A stretch of DNA of 64,000 nucleotides from Cytobacillus oceanisediminis (GTDB lineage Bacteria > Bacillota > Bacilli > Bacillales > Cytobacillaceae), in contig NZ_CP065512.1 of the NCBI RefSeq assembly GCF_022811925.1, forward strand, positions 124,001 to 188,000. The letters are read 5' to 3'. The notes under the pieces were generated by a model. The model did not search any database. It was not told the DNA's origin and was given only the letters and a program-made list of their open reading frames with translations. A program made the translations under genes and the position numbers. This document shows, piece by piece, positions 9,275 through 17,131 of this stretch (position 1 is its first letter; each line of letters starts with the position of its first letter).

Positions 9275-9536
9275 AGAATCACCTCCATACTATACTATCA
9301 AAAACAGATGATAAATAAGCTGGTAACTTCATGGAAAAAATGGAAGTTTATCATTTTGCCATTTGGGAATTAGTATTAAAAATAACACCACACACTTACA
9401 GGGAAGGGTCGTTTCTTTAATAGAAGCGGCCTTTTTCAATTGTAATATAAATGTAACACTATCTTAATATACCTGTTACTGACAAACTCCTGGTTAGTGG
9501 TTATTTTTTCTCTACCAAACAGCTAGGAGTGTTTAC
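9275..9536. other. Divergent intergenic region with an orphan terminator
   Basis: 262 bases between the ligase start and the NlpC/P60 gene. It must hold both promoters, but no good -35/-10 pair stands out (TTTATC-N17-TAGTAT ending at 9376 is a weak plus-strand candidate). It holds a clear plus-strand terminator at 9407-9436 although no plus-strand gene ends there. Confidence 0.5.
9407..9436 (+). terminator. Orphan terminator or attenuator
   Basis: Nine-base stem GGTCGTTTC / GAAGCGGCC (two G-U pairs), loop TTTAATA, then T5. It ends no visible gene and lies 100 bases before the next start, so it may end a small RNA or attenuate the NlpC/P60 gene. Confidence 0.6.
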
Positions 9537-10169
9537 ATGAGGAAGAAAATAATAGGATTTGCATTATCATTAGGCATGTTATTCCCGTCAACCGCTTTGG
9601 GAGCAACGGGTTCTGATATAGTAAAGACTGGTGAAAAATATTTGGGAAGACCTTATTCATTTGGTGCTCCCCTTGGAAATACCTCGAAGTTTGATTGCTC
9701 CTCTTTCACTGCGCAAGTATTCAAGGAGAATGGAATCAAGCTTCCGAGGACAAGCCGTGAACAAGCAAAAGCAGGAAAGGCTGTTGCAATCAGCCAGCTG
9801 CGTGCAGGAGATCTGCTTTTCTATGATACGGACTATGATGGAGTTATCAACCATGTGGCGATTTATGCCTCAAAGAACAAAGTAATTCATGCAGCCGGAA
9901 CAAAAGTTAGTTATTCCAATACGGCTTATTACTGGAATCCACGCTATGTTACAGCTCGACGTGTAGTAAATCCCCAGCCTGCAAACAAAGTTCAGCAAAA
10001 GAAAGTATCAGTAAAAGCACCTGCAGCAAAAGGTACCTATACAGTAGTTCGCGGGGATTCACTGTGGAAGATCAGCCAAAAACATAAAACCACTGTAACT
10101 AAAATCAAAACGGCAAACAAACTGAAATCTGATACAATCAGAGTTGGCCAAAAACTAATAATTCGCTAA
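9537..10169 (+). CDS. Secreted NlpC/P60 cell wall peptidase with LysM domain
   Basis: 210 residues. Signal peptide 1-23 (MRKKIIGFALSLGMLFPSTA), then an NlpC/P60 papain-like domain with Cys54 in DCSSF, His106 in NHVAIY and a third polar residue His118. A Lys/Ala/Pro linker follows, then one LysM peptidoglycan-binding domain at about 167-210 (YTVVRGDSLW...RVGQKLIIR). The family cuts peptide stems of peptidoglycan. Because it is secreted and self-targeting it could act in lysis or host wall remodelling. Start after GCTAGGAGTG. Confidence 0.92.
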   Translation: MRKKIIGFALSLGMLFPSTALGATGSDIVKTGEKYLGRPYSFGAPLGNTSKFDCSSFTAQVFKENGIKLPRTSREQAKAGKAVAISQLRAGDLLFYDTDYDGVINHVAIYASKNKVIHAAGTKVSYSNTAYYWNPRYVTARRVVNPQPANKVQQKKVSVKAPAAKGTYTVVRGDSLWKISQKHKTTVTKIKTANKLKSDTIRVGQKLIIR

Positions 10170-10202
10170 AAAAAGACGGGAGAGACGATTCTTCCGTTTT
10201 TC
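10170..10202 (+). terminator. Terminator after the NlpC/P60 gene
   Basis: ACGGGAG / CTTCCGT stem followed by TTTTTCC. Confidence 0.65.
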
Positions 10203-10288
10203 CTTTGGGTAAAGAAACCATAGAAGACTCAGTGTTTTCTTTATCATCTTTTCAACTTGATACTACATATTTGAAGGAGAGACTATTT

Positions 10289-10927
10289 GTGGAGCAGGTG
10301 ATAACAAGACCTAAAAACTATAAAAAATTCTGGACCCCTGAACAGGAAGAAATCCTCCTTGAATCTTATGGTATTGCCGGCATGCAATATCTAATGGATA
10401 GGCTGGGGAAGTCAGCTGATGCCATTCAAATCAAATACTATGAATTAACAGGAACAAAATCCATTCATAAGTCAGCCGGTACTTTAACAGCACGGGAAGT
10501 AGCTGATGCTCTTGGGGTTTCACACAATACACTTATTGACTGGATAAACAATGCCGACTTTCCGGCTTCCCAGAAATTTAAAATGAGGAAAGAATCAAAG
10601 CGAAGGGTCTATTCCATCGATCCTGAGAAAGTATGGAGCTGGGTAGCCAAGAATAAAAAACGAATCAATTTTGCCCATATCCAGCGCAGAGTGATACTTC
10701 CAGAACCGGCATGGGTAGAAGAAGAAGTGAAAAAGGCCCTGCAGAAACCCTTAAAACGCCCAAAGAACTGGACATTCGAAGAAGATGAACAAGCCTGGAA
10801 ATGGTGGCAAGAAGGCGTGAACTTCCGTGAGATTGCAAGAAGGCTTAAGCGTCCTATATATGGAACCCAGAGAAGACTGACCGCAATAAAGAAGAGGAAG
10901 CAAGGACTTCATGAGACGAAGAGGTAA
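10289..10927 (+). CDS. Myb/SANT-like DNA-binding protein with central MerR-type helix-turn-helix
   Basis: 212 residues from GTG 10289, which follows GAAGGAGA. Three DNA-binding modules in order: a Myb/SANT-like unit (FWTPEQEEILLESY...YLMDRLGKSADAI), an excisionase/MerR-like helix-turn-helix (LTAREVADALGVSHNTLIDWI) near residues 65-90, and a second Myb-like unit near the C terminus (WTFEEDEQAWKWW...FREIARRLKRP). The two Myb-like modules flanking a helix-turn-helix suggest a sequence-specific regulator. Targets unknown. An upstream in-frame ATG/TTG reading back to 10205 overlaps the terminator and is unlikely. Confidence 0.75.
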   Translation: MEQVITRPKNYKKFWTPEQEEILLESYGIAGMQYLMDRLGKSADAIQIKYYELTGTKSIHKSAGTLTAREVADALGVSHNTLIDWINNADFPASQKFKMRKESKRRVYSIDPEKVWSWVAKNKKRINFAHIQRRVILPEPAWVEEEVKKALQKPLKRPKNWTFEEDEQAWKWWQEGVNFREIARRLKRPIYGTQRRLTAIKKRKQGLHETKR

Positions 10928-10940
10928 TGGGGGAGAAGAA

Positions 10941-11042
10941 GTGAATACAAAAGTTTACATAGGCATCTTTGCAGTGCTTGCTGGTGCTTTAACCGGACTA
11001 TTAGTTTACTTGTTAAGCAGTGTAAAAAATTTATTTTTTTAG
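10941..11042 (+). CDS. 33-residue single-pass membrane peptide
   Basis: GTG start 14 bases after the previous stop, preceded by GGGGGAGAAG. The product has a charged start (MNTKVY), one hydrophobic helix of about 21 residues (IGIFAVLAGALTGLLVYLL) and a short tail (SSVKNLFF). It probably shares the transcript of the Myb-like gene. Function unknown; small phage membrane peptides include holin-like and regulatory proteins, but nothing here decides. Confidence 0.55.
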   Translation: MNTKVYIGIFAVLAGALTGLLVYLLSSVKNLFF

Positions 11043-11072
11043 AGAGACTTTTATTAAAACGGCTTTGTAGAA

Positions 11073-11103
11073 AAAGGACCCCGGATTTTTACTGAAATCC
11101 GGA
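11073..11103 (-). terminator. Minus-strand terminator for the matrixin operon
   Basis: Perfect 8-bp stem CCGGATTT / AAATCCGG; on the minus strand it is followed by GGTCCTTTTTC. Confidence 0.75.
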
Positions 11104-11129
11104 GTCTAGATTAATAGAAAAGTACTATT

Positions 11130-11750
11130 TTATTTACCATATTTCTTTCTAGCTTGATCAAAGATAGATGCCAGCTCTTCTGCATGTATTTCTTCTTCAT
11201 GACTTTCTTCATGGCTCTCTTCAGAATAAAGTTCCAATTCTTTAGTGTCGAGAGGGACTTTGCCATAGGTTACGCCCCTTGTTGCAAAAAGACCATCTTG
11301 CTCTACTAAGAATAGTAAGTACTCGTCTCCGTTTTTCATTTCCTGATATCCATTAACTGTGTGAATTGCGCCTTCATATTCAAAAGCCATTTCACCAACA
11401 ACTATCTTTTTATTTACTTGTACTTTCTCGCTATTTCCATCGTTCTTGATAACTTCCCGGATTAAAAACTCAGATTCTGTCCATCCAGAAACAAGGGTAG
11501 GGTCTACTTTCGACTTTCTTACTTGTGTGCTAAGCTTTCCAACCTTTTTCCCGCGAACGATAATAGGGCTTTCATTCTCAAGTTCGGTTAACGAGGCAAA
11601 GCTATCTACTTTACCATGATCAGAAATAACTTTAGTGGAAGCACTTGGTTTTGGAGAACCAAAGTTATCTGCAAGTAAAAAACCACCGAAAGAAAGGGTT
11701 ACTATTGAAGAGGCAACGATGATTAATTTTTTCACTATTCTTTTCCTCAC
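11130..11750 (-). CDS. Secreted or membrane-anchored protein, partner of the matrixin
   Basis: 206 residues. The N terminus is basic then hydrophobic (KKLIIVASSIVTLSFGGFLLA), a signal peptide or membrane anchor. The body is mostly beta-strand-like (IIVRGKKVGKLST, EYLLFLVEQDGLFATRG). The C terminus has a Glu/His repeat (ESHEESHEEEIHAEE) that could bind metal. It lies 17 bases downstream of the matrixin gene and shares its terminator, so the two form an operon. It might be a substrate, inhibitor or cofactor of the protease (inference). No family recognised. Confidence 0.6.
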   Translation of the reverse strand: MRKRIVKKLIIVASSIVTLSFGGFLLADNFGSPKPSASTKVISDHGKVDSFASLTELENESPIIVRGKKVGKLSTQVRKSKVDPTLVSGWTESEFLIREVIKNDGNSEKVQVNKKIVVGEMAFEYEGAIHTVNGYQEMKNGDEYLLFLVEQDGLFATRGVTYGKVPLDTKELELYSEESHEESHEEEIHAEELASIFDQARKKYGK

Positions 11751-11767
11751 TTTACTTTTATTAAGGA

Positions 11768-12301
11768 TTAATAACGCGCAGCTATGCCAGCTTTATCGTC
11801 TGATAAAGGATAGTCTTTATCGTTAAACCCATACTGACGCATTACAGCGTTAGGGTCATTTTTTGTTTGGGTGTGACCCAATCCCAGGGCATGTCCTACT
11901 TCATGGACAATAACTTCCCGCTCACGTGTTGCACTAAGTTCGAACCATTTTTTATAAATAATTGTATTTCCTTTTGAGCCTAGAAAGTATTTTCCATATA
12001 GGTCTCCGTTATAGAAGTTTCCAAACTCAACCTTAACATCGGCACCACCAGGTAGACTGGCTCTCGTAGTGAATTCTACTTCCGGCAGAGCATCCCACTT
12101 GTTTACAGATTCAACAACCTCTGTCCATTTACCGCTGTAATTTTGAAATGTACCATCTACCCAATAATAAATATTCTTTGGATACGGTACTTTTGGACAT
12201 TCACTTGTGGTGAATAGATCATAAGCTTGTGCAGAGTTCCCCACAAAAAGCGAGGATATTAGGCCAACTGAGAGTAAAGAACCAATAAGCTTTTTTTTCA
12301 T
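11768..12301 (-). CDS. Secreted matrixin-family (M10A) zinc metalloprotease
   Basis: 177 residues with a signal peptide ending near AQA (residues 24-26). The zinc site HEVGHALGLGH spans residues 133-143, and Met154 in AVMRQYG is the Met-turn, as in metzincins of the matrixin type. No long propeptide or hemopexin domain, so it is a minimal enzyme. The RBS is AAAAGGAG, seven bases before ATG. First gene of a two-gene minus-strand operon. It would act outside the cell on proteins; target unknown. Confidence 0.88.
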   Translation of the reverse strand: MKKKLIGSLLSVGLISSLFVGNSAQAYDLFTTSECPKVPYPKNIYYWVDGTFQNYSGKWTEVVESVNKWDALPEVEFTTRASLPGGADVKVEFGNFYNGDLYGKYFLGSKGNTIIYKKWFELSATREREVIVHEVGHALGLGHTQTKNDPNAVMRQYGFNDKDYPLSDDKAGIAARY

Positions 12302-12422
12302 TTTAATACTCCTTTTCTAAAATATGTAAATACGCTATAATATTATCAGATAATTATGAATTAGTATACAATTTTTTACAGGTTTTCCATAATTAATACA
12401 ATCGTTGACAGGGGGTGACGTG

Positions 12423-12779
12423 TTGAAACTAAAATCCATTCTTTCTCTTATTCTTTCTCTAGGTTTATTAACTGCTTGTAATGATGAAGATAACTCAGAT
12501 CAAAAAGAAAAATATGATTCTTCCATTAACGAAGTTATAGAATTAGAAAACGAAAGGCTAGAGGGTGAGGGTAGGCCGCAAATTTCCAGGAGCGAGACTG
12601 GCATCGTGGTTTACAATAAGGGTGAGCTGATATGGCTTATGTATGAACAAGATTCAAAAGAAGAAAGAGCAACATATCAAAAACAAGACAAAAGCTATGT
12701 ATTGCTTCCTCAAGAAGAAGCTAACGATTTAATCGATAATTCAGAAGAGGAATATGTTGAAAACCATGGAATTAAATAG
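12423..12779 (+). CDS. Small lipoprotein
   Basis: About 118 residues. The N terminus KLKSILSLILSLGLLTAC is a lipoprotein signal peptide with the lipobox LTAC; the mature protein would be membrane-tethered outside the cell. The rest is acidic and hydrophilic (NDEDNSDQKEK, LPQEEANDLIDNSEEEY). GGGGGTGA precedes TTG 12423 (GTG 12420 is also possible). It is divergent from the matrixin operon and ends at a strong terminator. Could be a surface-exclusion protein; that is inference. Confidence 0.7.
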   Translation: MKLKSILSLILSLGLLTACNDEDNSDQKEKYDSSINEVIELENERLEGEGRPQISRSETGIVVYNKGELIWLMYEQDSKEERATYQKQDKSYVLLPQEEANDLIDNSEEEYVENHGIK

Positions 12780-12791
12780 TACAAATTTGCA

Positions 12792-12815
12792 GGGAGCGGC
12801 AACGCTCCTTTTTTA
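12792..12815 (+). terminator. Terminator after the lipoprotein gene
   Basis: GGAGCG-GCAA-CGCTCC followed by TTTTTTA. Confidence 0.8.
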
Positions 12816-12837
12816 TCTCCTCTATTTAACACAACAA

Positions 12838-12855
12838 ACCATGTGCCAAATCTTC
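12838..12855 (+). promoter_or_regulatory. Putative Ter site 1 (RTP binding site, B half)
   Basis: ACCATGTGCCAAATCTTC matches the Bacillus subtilis Ter B-site consensus WCTATGTACYAAATNTTC (recalled from memory) at 16 of 18 positions. It lies 140 bases before the RTP-like gene, as Ter sites flank rtp in B. subtilis. The upstream A half (around TAACACAACAA, 12827-12837) is poorly conserved. In this orientation the B side faces right, so by known RTP polarity it should stop forks moving leftward. Bases 12841-12860 recur exactly at 39,154-39,173 on the other strand. Confidence 0.75.
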
Positions 12856-12945
12856 AATAGGTTTTAAAACCCCTGTCAGCAGCTAATAAGCTTACCGATT
12901 CTCCGGCCAGGTGTAAAGACTTTTTACCCAAAAAAACCTGGAAAA

Positions 12946-12954
12946 TGTTATAAT
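12946..12954 (+). promoter_or_regulatory. Extended -10 promoter of the RTP-like gene
   Basis: TGTTATAAT, a perfect -10 with TGN extension, 43 bases before the ATG. An imperfect inverted repeat (GGTGTAAA / TTTTTACCC, 12910-12929) just upstream may be an operator. Confidence 0.6.
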
Positions 12955-12996
12955 TAAACTATTGAAAATCCGGAACAATAGGAGAGTGATAGCAAG

Positions 12997-13395
12997 ATGA
13001 GCAAATACGAAAATCGGGGATTTATGCCAAAGCAGCGTGCCTTTCTAAAGCTTTATCTGCTAAATAAGATCAAGGAGAAAAAAGGAGGATATGGATCTCA
13101 GTTTCTTACTGACTTGCAAAAGGAGTTCAAGCAATACGGATATTCCCCAACACATACGGAGCTATATAAAACTCTCCATGAGCTGACAAGGGACGGAGCG
13201 GTGAAGAGGGAGAAGAGATTGCTTGGGGAACCAGGGGTAAACTTTCAGGAGATTATTGTCTACTCCTTAACGGATGAGGGGCAGGAGCAGCTGGAGATCC
13301 ACAACAAACTCATGAAAGTCGAACTTGAAAGATGTATCGGACTATTAAATAAAGCAATACGGGATAATTACGGACCAATCAAAAAGAAAGCTTAG
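12997..13395 (+). CDS. rtp: Replication terminator protein (RTP) homologue
   Basis: 132 residues. It aligns over almost its whole length with B. subtilis RTP (122 residues, recalled sequence): KQRAFLKLY near the N terminus, P-HTE-Y--LHEL--DG for the recognition helix region, QE-V-Y in the wing and LKVELDRC-like MKVELERC in the C-terminal dimerisation helix. RTP dimers bind Ter sites and arrest forks arriving from one side. Here the gene is next to a Ter-like site and a second one lies 26 kb away in inverse orientation. AGGAGAG precedes ATG. It is followed at 10 bases by an XRE regulator. Confidence 0.88.
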   Translation: MSKYENRGFMPKQRAFLKLYLLNKIKEKKGGYGSQFLTDLQKEFKQYGYSPTHTELYKTLHELTRDGAVKREKRLLGEPGVNFQEIIVYSLTDEGQEQLEIHNKLMKVELERCIGLLNKAIRDNYGPIKKKA

Positions 13396-13404
13396 GGGAT
13401 TCAT

Positions 13405-13779
13405 ATGACAGATGATTTTGACTTTAGCAGTTACTTAAAGCGTCTAAGGAAGGACTCCGGGCTGACAGTTCGTCAGCTGCAAGCGGAAACAGGTGTGTCT
13501 GGTGCTTACTTATCTCAATTGGAAAATGGGATACGGCGCCCATCTCCAGATATAATAAAGAAAATTCATAGCCCATTGGGTGTAAGTTACGAGCAGATGA
13601 TGGAGTATGCCGGTTATCTTTCATCTGATTATCATTATCTTAAACAGCTGCCTGAAGAAAAAAGAGAAATAGCTGAAGTGTTCATTAAGTATCTTTATGA
13701 CAAAGAAATGCTTAACGAAGAGGATAAGAAGAAATTAAAGGCATCTGCATATTATGTATTAGGTGACTTAGTTCAATAA
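13405..13779 (+). CDS. XRE-family helix-turn-helix regulator
   Basis: 124 residues. The N-terminal 65 residues are a canonical Cro/C1 domain: LKRLRKDSGLTVRQLQAET (helices 1-2) and SGAYLSQLENGIRRPS (recognition helix). The C-terminal part is helical and acidic (EEKREIAEVFIKYLYDKEML), probably for dimerisation. It starts 10 bases after the RTP-like gene and probably shares its transcript. Confidence 0.85.
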   Translation: MTDDFDFSSYLKRLRKDSGLTVRQLQAETGVSGAYLSQLENGIRRPSPDIIKKIHSPLGVSYEQMMEYAGYLSSDYHYLKQLPEEKREIAEVFIKYLYDKEMLNEEDKKKLKASAYYVLGDLVQ

Positions 13780-13802
13780 TAGTCTTTCTTGCGGGGGTAT
13801 CT

Positions 13803-14109
13803 ATGGAGAACATTGGCCGTTTTATTAAAAATCGAAGAGAAGAATTGGGTATGACTCAGACTGATTTAGCTGAGCATCTGGGAATCACCAAAGGTTTCAT
13901 GTCTAAATTGGAGAATGGTCAAAAACCGATTAGCTTGATCAGGCTTGTTGATCGGAAATGTGCTGGGAATTGACTTCTTTGAAAGTTATGAGGAACAAGA
14001 TAAGCTTCTTAGGAAGTGGATGCCGGTTATTAAAATGTATGAAGAAAGGGGAATCACTCCTGAACAGATTTTTAATATACAGTCTGTAATCCAAAAATTG
14101 AATAGCTAA
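13803..14109 (+). pseudogene. Frameshifted XRE-family regulator
   Basis: ATG at 13803 opens a Cro/C1 domain (RREELGMTQTDLAEHLGI, then GFMSKLENGQKPIS) but the frame stops at 13,971 after 56 residues. The +1 frame continues the homology from about 13,944 (VLGIDFFESYEEQDKLLRKW...) to a TAA at 14,107-14,109. The total of 307 bases is one more than a multiple of 3. Loss of AT from a GATATC at about 13,950 (now GATC) would explain it and restore RLVDIGNVLGIDFF. The helix-turn-helix half is intact, so a short product is possible; a sequencing error is the alternative. Confidence 0.7.
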
Positions 14110-14124
14110 AAGGTGGGGGGCTTA

Positions 14125-14535
14125 ATGCTTTTTGGGCTTTACTTATTGAATGGTTTCCTTGTTTTGATTTCTTTTCTTGTTTTGTTAGCGGGTGGAGAAG
14201 TATTTCCTTACAACATCATCGTATTTATTGTTACGTCTTGCATTACTTATATACTTTGGAAATGGGTTTTACCGCTGCTGTTTGGAGAGAAAAGATATAA
14301 AGATTTTTTAAAAGAGTTAAAGCTACTTCGACCAGAATCACCTAAGAAAACCAATCATCCCAAGCCTCCAATTCAATATTTAATTACAGGAATTGACTAT
14401 GAGGGGAAACGAATAACTCCAAGAACAGTCATCGGAACAGAAAATATATCATTCTATACATATGGGATTCAGCACGGGACGGTATGGATCATAACTGCCG
14501 GAAAACGAATGAAATATAAGGATATACACAATTAG
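14125..14535 (+). CDS. Hypothetical membrane protein
   Basis: 136 residues. Two hydrophobic segments at about 1-22 (LFGLYLLNGFLVLISFLVLL) and 29-55 (FIVTSCITYILWKWVLPLLF), followed by a basic cytoplasmic region and a small beta-rich domain (YLITGIDYEGKRITPRTVIG). The ATG at 14125 follows AAAGGTGGGG, making the GTG at 14113 unlikely. No family recognised. Confidence 0.6.
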   Translation: MLFGLYLLNGFLVLISFLVLLAGGEVFPYNIIVFIVTSCITYILWKWVLPLLFGEKRYKDFLKELKLLRPESPKKTNHPKPPIQYLITGIDYEGKRITPRTVIGTENISFYTYGIQHGTVWIITAGKRMKYKDIHN

Positions 14536-14557
14536 GCTAAAATAGAGAGGGCGAAAA

Positions 14558-14809
14558 ATGGTTAATTTTCGTTGGCACAGGAACTCTTTGGATGAAAGCT
14601 TGAAGACAACAGTTGCTGTTAACAGTTTTGACGAACTCTTTGAATTGGTTAAAAATGAGCTGTCTCCATTCACGGAAGTGAAAAAAGAAGAACTAACAAT
14701 TAAATACTATGCTTATGACGAGAGAATTCCCGAAGAGACATATCTAGTGACACTCAAAGACTATGGGGTTCTCGGTATGACTAATGGAGATTTACAGCAT
14801 GACAAATAA
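14558..14809 (+). CDS. Small hypothetical protein
   Basis: 83 residues after AGAGAGGGCG. An alpha-beta pattern (FDELFELVKNELSPF, then EELTIKYYAYDERI and TYLVTLKDYGVLGMT). Follows the membrane protein by 22 bases. No family recognised. Confidence 0.55.
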   Translation: MVNFRWHRNSLDESLKTTVAVNSFDELFELVKNELSPFTEVKKEELTIKYYAYDERIPEETYLVTLKDYGVLGMTNGDLQHDK

Positions 14810-14836
14810 GCTAGGAGTTTATCCTAGCTAATTAGA
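14810..14836. terminator. Hairpin between convergent genes
   Basis: Perfect 7-bp stem GCTAGGA / TCCTAGC with short interrupted T tracts on both strands; likely a weak bidirectional terminator. Confidence 0.5.
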
Positions 14837-14852
14837 TTTTACAAGCTAGCAT

Positions 14853-15614
14853 CTAATCAAAAAATCGAGTAAATGCAGAATCCGGTATACTGGGTTCTTT
14901 ATCAGCATAACCTCGCATCAAACACATAGGGGCTTCCCCAATTAGGTAACTTGTATACTCTTCTTTAGGGTGTCTATATCCCATCCTGTGCATCCAAGCG
15001 TGAAAAAGTGAACCAGCGAGTGTACGAATAGCTTCTTCCTGTAATGGAATCGGATTCACACTAAAATCAAGGGGTACATGAAACTGCTTATTTGCATTTT
15101 CACTGAATATAGTTGAACTAGAAGTTGGGGGTAAATAGTCAATTTTTGCAATCGGGGCATTCCATGTTCCGTTCTGAATAAGAAAAGAAGTGAACGTATC
15201 CATTAAAAAATCAAGTGCTTTCTTTCCTTCATTAACCATGAATTTTCGTTCTTTGTCTAGCCAAACAGGTGTTAGATTTTTAAATGCATATTTGAGAGCA
15301 CACTCAGACCACTGCGATTTGCCGGTTTCCTCTTTTTCTCTGTAATGCCTACCCCATTCAAAAATCAAAGAAGCAATTACTTCATGAATACTCGCTTCAT
15401 CTAATCGAGTATCCATATCAAAAAAAATGCTTGGTGGTAAAGGTGGCAGCCCTGGTGGTTGAGGAAGTGTCATTTCTATTCTCTTATATTCAGCAAAAGG
15501 TTCAGGTTTCGGTGGCTTTTTACATGGATGTGATATTTCAACACTTGCATCTACGCAAGTGTTTATTAAGGGTATTTTTCCTTCTATTTCTATCTTGCAC
15601 TTATTATCCTTCAT
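14853..15614 (-). CDS. Hypothetical protein with HxxxH motif
   Basis: 253 residues. The ATG at 15614 is preceded by GAAAGGAGG; the frame upstream to 15680 lacks such a site. A Pro-rich stretch (PQPPGLPPLPPSIF) precedes a helical domain. Near the C terminus is FHAWMHRMGYRHP, a His-x3-His followed by Gly and a further His, reminiscent of zinc peptidase sites but without the catalytic Glu. No signal peptide. Function unknown; metal binding is only a guess. Confidence 0.55.
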   Translation of the reverse strand: MKDNKCKIEIEGKIPLINTCVDASVEISHPCKKPPKPEPFAEYKRIEMTLPQPPGLPPLPPSIFFDMDTRLDEASIHEVIASLIFEWGRHYREKEETGKSQWSECALKYAFKNLTPVWLDKERKFMVNEGKKALDFLMDTFTSFLIQNGTWNAPIAKIDYLPPTSSSTIFSENANKQFHVPLDFSVNPIPLQEEAIRTLAGSLFHAWMHRMGYRHPKEEYTSYLIGEAPMCLMRGYADKEPSIPDSAFTRFFD

Positions 15615-15705
15615 TAAAATTTTCCTCCTTTCTTTCGTTATAAATACAATATGATTTAACTTTTCGAGTTGATTGGACAAGATGAAGATAATTTTTTCAT
15701 TTTCC

Positions 15706-15733
15706 CCAAAAAAAAGAAGGCAAAAAGCCTTCC
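15706..15733 (-). terminator. Strong minus-strand terminator for the DndB-like gene
   Basis: GAAGGC / GCCTTC stem; the minus strand continues with eight T. Confidence 0.8.
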
Positions 15734-15770
15734 ATTAGGGTTACCATTTTGGTAAGTTGGGTATAGAAGA

Positions 15771-17009
15771 TTAATGGAACTTAAATTGTCCCTGACCTTC
15801 AAGAGCATTAGGCTCTTTAACGCTTAATTTAGTCTTGTCCTTTTTGTCTGTAGAAACAACTACATCAGCATCAAGATTATCCACCAAAGCATCAAAGACA
15901 GCTACAATGCCATGGTTGCCGCTTGCACCGAAAGAGATTCCGCCTCTTTTGGTTTCAATAGCGCGGTATTGTTTCCAGTAATCAATATCCAGATCCCAGT
16001 TTACTTTTCTAATAGCTTCCCAGATAACATCTTCGTCTTCGACTCCCAGAATGTATCTGCAGTAGTTTACAAACTTTGCGATAGCCTGGATTGTATAACT
16101 CTTTTCAGTGATATACTTTCCTTTTTCGTTGATATCAGCCGGTAGATTCCTAAAGATATTATCGAAGGTTTTATTTGCTGATTCCTTATAAGACTTATAA
16201 TTCTTCTTGGTAATGCTGTCTCGATTATGCTTCAGCAGCTCTCTGAACATAGATTTTATGCTGGCATAAATAGATGTTAGCAAGATTGTGTTTGGATTGT
16301 TCTTTTGAATGCTCATCTTATCGTATTCGACGCCATAGTGTACCAGATACCTATTTTCTTCAGCTAATTCTCTAGCCATCCTGGAAATAGGATCTGTCTG
16401 AGCCAAGCGGATTGTAGCGGATCGCGATGGACGCTGTGCTAAATTGTTAGTGTCATGGAATAATTGCATCTCTTCTTCTTCGGAAAGGTTATTAAATATA
16501 ACTATAGGGATGACCATTTCTTTAAGGTCATTCATCTGCTGAGTTAATTCCGTAATTTCTTCCTTATCTTTTGTTTTATTAATCCTGCCTTGAAGAATCC
16601 TAATCGCTTCATTAATTCCATAAAATCGATGCTGGCCATCATTTATGGAAAGTTTACTTTCCCGCGTATCTATAGCCACTTTGTGAGTAGCCTCATCGTA
16701 AAAGATATGTCCTCTGGCAGTTACCGTAATACCAGGGAAAAACCTCATTTTAGTAGGGTCTTCAACCCAATCTAATGTGTATCTACCAATTTTCCTAACT
16801 TTTCTTTGATTTAGTTCACGCTGGACATCTGGAAAGACAGTTAAAAACTTTATTAAATCCTTAAACGGAAGAACTGTTGAAAATACTTCCTTTCCAAATT
16901 GTTTCCCCTTAATTCCGCTAATTGTTGCAAAATGGTTTAGTTGTAGATCGTGATTCATTTTATTCTTTACCATTTCTTCCACTTCGTGCATTCTCTCCTC
17001 AACATACAT
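15771..17009 (-). CDS. dndB: DndB-like DGQHR-domain protein
   Basis: 412 residues. The hallmark DGQHR motif is at 124-128, followed by FNNLSEEEEMQLFHDTNN, the second conserved block of DndB proteins. In phosphorothioate DNA modification systems DndB is a regulator and accessory factor beside DndACDE. None of those partners is in this window, so this is a lone member. It may interact with a host Dnd system or have a separate role, as many DGQHR proteins on phages and plasmids do. Start after GGAGGTTTAGGGGA. Own terminator downstream. Confidence 0.8.
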   Translation of the reverse strand: MYVEERMHEVEEMVKNKMNHDLQLNHFATISGIKGKQFGKEVFSTVLPFKDLIKFLTVFPDVQRELNQRKVRKIGRYTLDWVEDPTKMRFFPGITVTARGHIFYDEATHKVAIDTRESKLSINDGQHRFYGINEAIRILQGRINKTKDKEEITELTQQMNDLKEMVIPIVIFNNLSEEEEMQLFHDTNNLAQRPSRSATIRLAQTDPISRMARELAEENRYLVHYGVEYDKMSIQKNNPNTILLTSIYASIKSMFRELLKHNRDSITKKNYKSYKESANKTFDNIFRNLPADINEKGKYITEKSYTIQAIAKFVNYCRYILGVEDEDVIWEAIRKVNWDLDIDYWKQYRAIETKRGGISFGASGNHGIVAVFDALVDNLDADVVVSTDKKDKTKLSVKEPNALEGQGQFKFH

Positions 17010-17131
17010 TCCCCTAAACCTCCATATTTTGTCTTAGATGTAGATTCCAAATCAACCATCTTTACCCCTATTGTTATAGTGATAAACCAAAATATGAAAG
17101 TTTTGGGGGAAACTTAGTATTTGTTTTTAAC

